Below are positions 60,398 through 64,000 of a stretch of DNA of 64,000 nt, piece after piece (positions within the stretch are counted from its first letter, which is position 1; every line of letters begins with the position of its first letter). The stretch is from Scybalocola_A sp900557175 (GTDB lineage Bacteria; Bacillota; Clostridia; Lachnospirales; Lachnospiraceae), in the NCBI GenBank assembly GCA_937890745.1, contig CALADH010000073.1, positions 1 through 64,000 of the forward strand. The letters are read 5' to 3'. The translations under genes and the position numbers were made by a program. A model generated the notes under the pieces. That model searched no databases and was not told the origin of the DNA. It saw only the letters and a list, made by a program, of their open reading frames with translations.

Positions 60398-63115
60398 TTA
60401 TTTTTTATGCTTTCGTTTTATCACAATAAAAACGCCCGCACCGACTGCCGCTGCCGCAAGTACTCCGAGAACAATCCACGGTGCATACGGATAATCCGCG
60501 GCTTCCTCAGAATTTTCCGGTACAGCAGTTTCCGGCATTTCCTTTGTTTCTGCCATATTTTCTGTCTCTGTATCGCTCTCACCGGCAGATTTCTCAGCTT
60601 CCAATGCTGCTTCAATTTCATCAACCGACTTTGTTTTTGCGCGCTTCGTCATAAAATAATCGCCGCCTTCAGATACAACAAATTTTACTTTTTTATCCTC
60701 GACAGTCACTTTTTCCGCATACTCCGCCTTGCGTTCATTTTCATTATAACGCATCAGCAAATATTCCCCGTCATCCAAAGAAACCTGCATTTCGACAAGC
60801 ATTTCTGCCGGAAAATCACCCTTTTGCTCAAAGTGTAAAATCAAAGGCTTTTCCGAAAGCTTCTCAATATCATTTTGATGCTCGCTTTTTAATGTTATAC
60901 CGGCTTTAAAGTCCTCAGCCTTTTTCACATCCTTACCATGAATCATCAGCGTATATGTTTTTTCGTCATCAAGTTTTCCACGGATACGCAAAAGCTTATC
61001 TTCGCCTTTGATTTTCTCAAGACTTTCAGCCTTAATGATACCATTTTCAGGCTTTACATCTGTCACATTCGATTTCTTCACACTCTGAGTCTTTTTCTTA
61101 TTGACCGTCCCTGAACTTGGCTTGCGATGCGTTTCGCCCGACACACTGCCGCCTGAAACAGTCAGTTCATTTTCCGGCTTTTGCGTTTCTTCATCCTTAC
61201 ATATCACATACTTTCCGCCTTCAGATAATGTGAGTGCCGCCTGCTTATTTTCAATTGCAAGCCATCCGATTTTCTTTAAACTGCCGTCATCTTTATATAA
61301 TGTATAAGCATCACTGTCAAATGATGTATCTAAAACAATAAAAACTTCCCCTGGAAATTTTCCCTTTTGCGCTGTTTCAAACGAAAGTTTTCCGTCTTTT
61401 TCTGACACTGTAATCATGCCATTCATATCCGCAGGTATATAAGCCTTTTCTCCGTCAAGAACAATCCGATAGCCTTTGCCTTCATATGTATAGTCTATGC
61501 CGGAATTTTTAACATTTTCAAAAACTTCTTTTGGTATCATCTCCTTTTCCAGCTTTTTAATAATTACATCCGCTTTCAAAAGATCTTCAGCATGAGCCAC
61601 ATGCTTCTGATTGGCTTTTTCTAAATCCTCATAGCGGCCCATCAGCTGAGTCACCACAGCCTTATCTGCCAGCGTCACCTTAAGAGGCTGAATCATCTTC
61701 CATATATCATCACCGAGCGCTTTCACAACTTTTTCCTGTTCCTCAATGACATCAAGTTTACTCGCAAGCAAAGCGCTAAGCGACTCTTTTTCCTCAAATT
61801 TTTTCATAGCATCGAGTTCTGTCATAAGTGCATAGACAGCTTCCTTATCATCAATAACGGGATTTTTAGGAAGATCTTCCACCTTCTTCTTAAAAGCATC
61901 AATATTTTCCTGAGACTCCGTCTCATCATCACCGCCACCCGACTGCCATACATCTGTCATATCATAAAGTCGTGTCTTTCCATTCACAGCCCGGTCATAA
62001 GCTACAAGTGCCAGTGTCGCCTGATCTGTTGCCATCCCGTCAGCGCCGCCATTAATGATATGCGAAAATGATCCGTCACTATTTTGAAAACTGAGCAGAG
62101 CATCGAACAATGAATGGCCGTTTTTAATAAAACGCTGACTGCTTATCAGACTGACATCAAGACCAGACAGGGCAATAATGGTCTGTGCCGTGCTCTCTAC
62201 ATTTTCTGTATCCCAGCTTTCAAAACCACCGTTAGAGTTTTGCAGATCACTAAGCTTTTGGACGCCCCGTTCGACCGCCTGTGCAGCCTTTGGCATTGCT
62301 TCAACATACGGTGTTAATGACTGAATCGCCATTGCCGTAATATCCGGATCCGGTGTTTTGCCGCTTAAAGCCCAGCCGCCGCCGGAAATTTCCTTATTTA
62401 GTATATCCTGAACATACAACTCTCTTGTCGCCTGTGTTTTTCCCTGAGCTATTTCATCCTCTGTCAGCTTTGGCATAGCATATTGATTTGAATCAAGCGC
62501 AATCAATGCAAAAATAGAGCCATTAATCCCCTGCTTTTTCACTTTTTTATAATCTGCCAGAGGATGAAGTATATCATAACCATGAATACTTTCCGGATTT
62601 TCCCCAATCGCTGTTAATGCCATTGCCACACGCTCATATTCTGTATATTTATTTGTTGATAAAACGCCATTTGTTTCATCCAGTGTATGATAGACATTCG
62701 TCATATACTGCGTTTTAACTGAAGCATCTAAATTACCGTAACGCGCCAAGGCCATGACCGACCATTCACCGCCGATTGTTGCCACAACCGGATTTGTCGT
62801 CACCGATTTAAGATAAGCCTGAGCCTTTATGAGCGCCTCCGATACATCTGCATTTGAAATTGAAATATGACTTTCATCTGTACCGCCGCCAAAAACCGAA
62901 ATTTCTGCTGTTTCATCAATATCTGCCGTACCGCCGACAGTCATTTCCCAATCGTTACTTTCAAACGTACTATTTTCACTTTCATCCACAATAACATCCG
63001 CGCTGCCGCCAATGACAAGCTCAGTTTCTTCCTCAGCCATTACCGGCACACTGACGGATAAAGCGGTTATAAGAGCTAATAATATCGCCGAAAAGCTTTG
63101 ACATCCTTTTTTCAT
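60398..63115 (-). CDS. Membrane-anchored surface protein with alpha/alpha toroid domain
   Basis: Secreted 905-residue protein; start MKKGCQ has GGAGG five bases upstream. Order: signal peptide (about 1-27), Gly/Asp-rich beta repeats (VIGGSAD, TVGGTAD, VFGGGTD; 33-80), an alpha/alpha toroid of the terpene-cyclase/prenyltransferase type (about 90-390) with QW-like repeats ISGGGWALSGKTPDPDITAMA, LQNSNGGFESW and FQNSDGSFSHI, a helical bundle region (about 400-525), two related beta domains (about 535-640 and 690-825; KFPGEVFIVLD and DFPAEMLVEMQ), an acidic stalk, a membrane segment (APWIVLGVLAAAAVGAGVFIVI) and KRKHKK. No LPXTG is seen. The toroid fold is shared with the B12-binding alpha domain of transcobalamin. 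Ligand unknown. Confidence 0.8.
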   Translation of the reverse strand: MKKGCQSFSAILLALITALSVSVPVMAEEETELVIGGSADVIVDESENSTFESNDWEMTVGGTADIDETAEISVFGGGTDESHISISNADVSEALIKAQAYLKSVTTNPVVATIGGEWSVMALARYGNLDASVKTQYMTNVYHTLDETNGVLSTNKYTEYERVAMALTAIGENPESIHGYDILHPLADYKKVKKQGINGSIFALIALDSNQYAMPKLTEDEIAQGKTQATRELYVQDILNKEISGGGWALSGKTPDPDITAMAIQSLTPYVEAMPKAAQAVERGVQKLSDLQNSNGGFESWDTENVESTAQTIIALSGLDVSLISSQRFIKNGHSLFDALLSFQNSDGSFSHIINGGADGMATDQATLALVAYDRAVNGKTRLYDMTDVWQSGGGDDETESQENIDAFKKKVEDLPKNPVIDDKEAVYALMTELDAMKKFEEKESLSALLASKLDVIEEQEKVVKALGDDIWKMIQPLKVTLADKAVVTQLMGRYEDLEKANQKHVAHAEDLLKADVIIKKLEKEMIPKEVFENVKNSGIDYTYEGKGYRIVLDGEKAYIPADMNGMITVSEKDGKLSFETAQKGKFPGEVFIVLDTSFDSDAYTLYKDDGSLKKIGWLAIENKQAALTLSEGGKYVICKDEETQKPENELTVSGGSVSGETHRKPSSGTVNKKKTQSVKKSNVTDVKPENGIIKAESLEKIKGEDKLLRIRGKLDDEKTYTLMIHGKDVKKAEDFKAGITLKSEHQNDIEKLSEKPLILHFEQKGDFPAEMLVEMQVSLDDGEYLLMRYNENERKAEYAEKVTVEDKKVKFVVSEGGDYFMTKRAKTKSVDEIEAALEAEKSAGESDTETENMAETKEMPETAVPENSEEAADYPYAPWIVLGVLAAAAVGAGVFIVIKRKHKK

Positions 63116-63156
63116 ATTTACCTCCAAAATGCCCTGTAAAAGCCGTTGTCACAACA

Positions 63157-63196
63157 GCACGGGCAGACGCGAGTTTTATCTGCCGCCTGCCCGTGC
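63157..63196 (-). terminator. GC-rich hairpin between the two surface-protein genes
   Basis: GCACGGGCAG (63157-63166) pairs perfectly with CTGCCCGTGC (63187-63196) around a 20-base loop, 34 bases after the upstream gene's stop. No U-run follows, so it is more likely an attenuator or RNA-end stabiliser than a full terminator. Confidence 0.5.
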
Positions 63197-63229
63197 CTAT
63201 TTAATTATCTGCTGTCATATGAACTATTT

Positions 63230-64000
63230 TTAATGAGATTGTTTTTGTTTTTTTCTTTTTACTGCAACTGCTGTACCGAGTGCTGCTGCTCCGAACATTG
63301 CTGCCCACATGAGTACAATCGGCGTATCGTCGCCTGTTTTAACACCGTCAAGACCACCGACAACTGTACCGCCTGTATTTCCGTTGCCGCCGTTTGTACC
63401 GCCATTGCCTGTTCCTGCGTTGTCTTTCGCTTCAAGTACAACACCAAAATTGCCAAGTGCTTTTACTGTTACAGTAAGAATGCCATTTTCAACTTTACCT
63501 GTTAATTTTTCAACTTTGCCATTGATCACATGAAGTACCGTCACTGTCTTTCCGTTATACTTTTCATCCATTGTCCATGAAATCTTCACGTCCTTATTTA
63601 ATGTGACTTCCTTACCATCCTTGTAAACAGCCATATGATAAAGCTTTGTAATGACATATTTTGATGAAACAGCTTTCTGCATTGCTTTTACATCTGCGTC
63701 ATCTTTTGTGAGCGGTGTAATTTCCAGTACCATATCTGATGTGATTTCCTCACCGCTTACAGACACTTTATACTTACTGTTTGTAATTGTTTTTCCACCT
63801 TCGTTTTTGTTATCTTCCTCCTCTTTTAACTTATCATAAGCTGCTCTTGCGTCTGTTAATGTCTTGTAATTTTTTACAAGTGCTTTCTGTGCTTCTGTCA
63901 GCGCTGCATAAGCTTTTTCTGCCGCCTCAATCTTTCCGGCACTTTCAAGTGTTACCTCGCCGATGTCTGAAATTAATTTCTCTACTTCTTCGGCTGCAGC
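63230..64000 (-). CDS. Cell-surface protein, C-terminal part only (cut by window end)
   Basis: The frame is open to the last base, so only the final 256 codons are visible. It holds a three-helix bundle (EVEKLISDIGEVTLESAGKI..., EKAYAALTEAQKALVKNY, LTDARAAYDKLKEEE), a beta domain (SKYKVSVSGEEITSDMVLEI to VKALGNFGVVLEAKD), a Gly/Asn/Thr-rich spacer, and an anchor with GVKTGDDTP, a hydrophobic segment (IVLMWAAMFGAAALGTAVAV) and KRKKQKQ. KTGD plus hydrophobic stretch plus basic tail resembles clostridial sortase-type signals, though not a canonical LPXTG. It lies 114 bases upstream of the toroid gene on the same strand. Confidence 0.82.
   Translation of the reverse strand, partial: AAAEEVEKLISDIGEVTLESAGKIEAAEKAYAALTEAQKALVKNYKTLTDARAAYDKLKEEEDNKNEGGKTITNSKYKVSVSGEEITSDMVLEITPLTKDDADVKAMQKAVSSKYVITKLYHMAVYKDGKEVTLNKDVKISWTMDEKYNGKTVTVLHVINGKVEKLTGKVENGILTVTVKALGNFGVVLEAKDNAGTGNGGTNGGNGNTGGTVVGGLDGVKTGDDTPIVLMWAAMFGAAALGTAVAVKRKKQKQSH

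Noticed and set aside
63116..63229. Second cobalamin riboswitch before the toroid gene
   Set aside because: The 114-base gap is too short and has no B12 box; it holds only a GC-rich hairpin.

Overview
The window looks like a chromosomal segment of a spore-forming, low-GC Gram-positive clostridium, most likely a Lachnospiraceae member. The evidence is CodY, the spoIIGA-sigE-sigG sporulation cluster, YlmC/YmxH, RemA, PrkC with PASTA domains, many sigma-A type promoters, strong GGAGG ribosome sites, and surface proteins with typical clostridial helical modules. Most of it is conserved core genome on the minus strand. No rRNA, tRNA, CRISPR array, insertion sequence or prophage was seen.

Layout. 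0-7.7 kb: rpsB-tsf behind their own promoter, then comM-dprA-topA-codY. 7.8-12.7 kb: dtd (plus), nrdR, ylmC, a eukaryote-type hisA (plus) and spoIIGA-sigE-sigG with a Spo0A-type promoter. 12.8-26.3 kb: the division and cell wall cluster mraZ-rsmH-ftsL-pbp-spoVD-mraY-murD-ftsW-murA-ftsQ-ftsZ, with probable MraZ boxes at its head and murG missing from its usual place. 26.4-31.3 kb: a MATE exporter (plus), ychF-lgt-mgtC and a small flavoprotein. 31.4-45.8 kb: a long housekeeping run reading yicC-remA-gmk-rpoZ-priA-def-fmt-yugP-rsmB-rlmN-prpC-prkC-rsgA-rpe-thiN, driven by a near-perfect promoter at 45751-45779.

45.8-52.4 kb is the most interesting accessory part. A cobalamin riboswitch with a terminator controls a lipoprotein with a DUF4430 (transcobalamin-like C-terminal) domain, an ECF transporter (T, fused double ATPase, S), a leucine-rich-repeat protein and a TIM-barrel epimerase-like protein. 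52.5-60.4 kb: mntP, a FeoA-FeoB fusion, a CoA-disulfide-reductase/rhodanese fusion, and a trkA-trkH potassium uptake pair in which both genes are broken (one frameshift, one in-frame TGA). 60.4-64 kb: two cell-surface proteins. One has an alpha/alpha toroid domain of the terpene-cyclase/transcobalamin alpha type; the other is cut by the window end.

The best candidate for something new is a Gram-positive vitamin B12 capture system. The two folds of animal transcobalamin (helical toroid and DUF4430-like beta domain) both occur here as separate surface proteins. One of them is clearly in a B12-riboswitch/ECF operon; the link to the other is a hypothesis.
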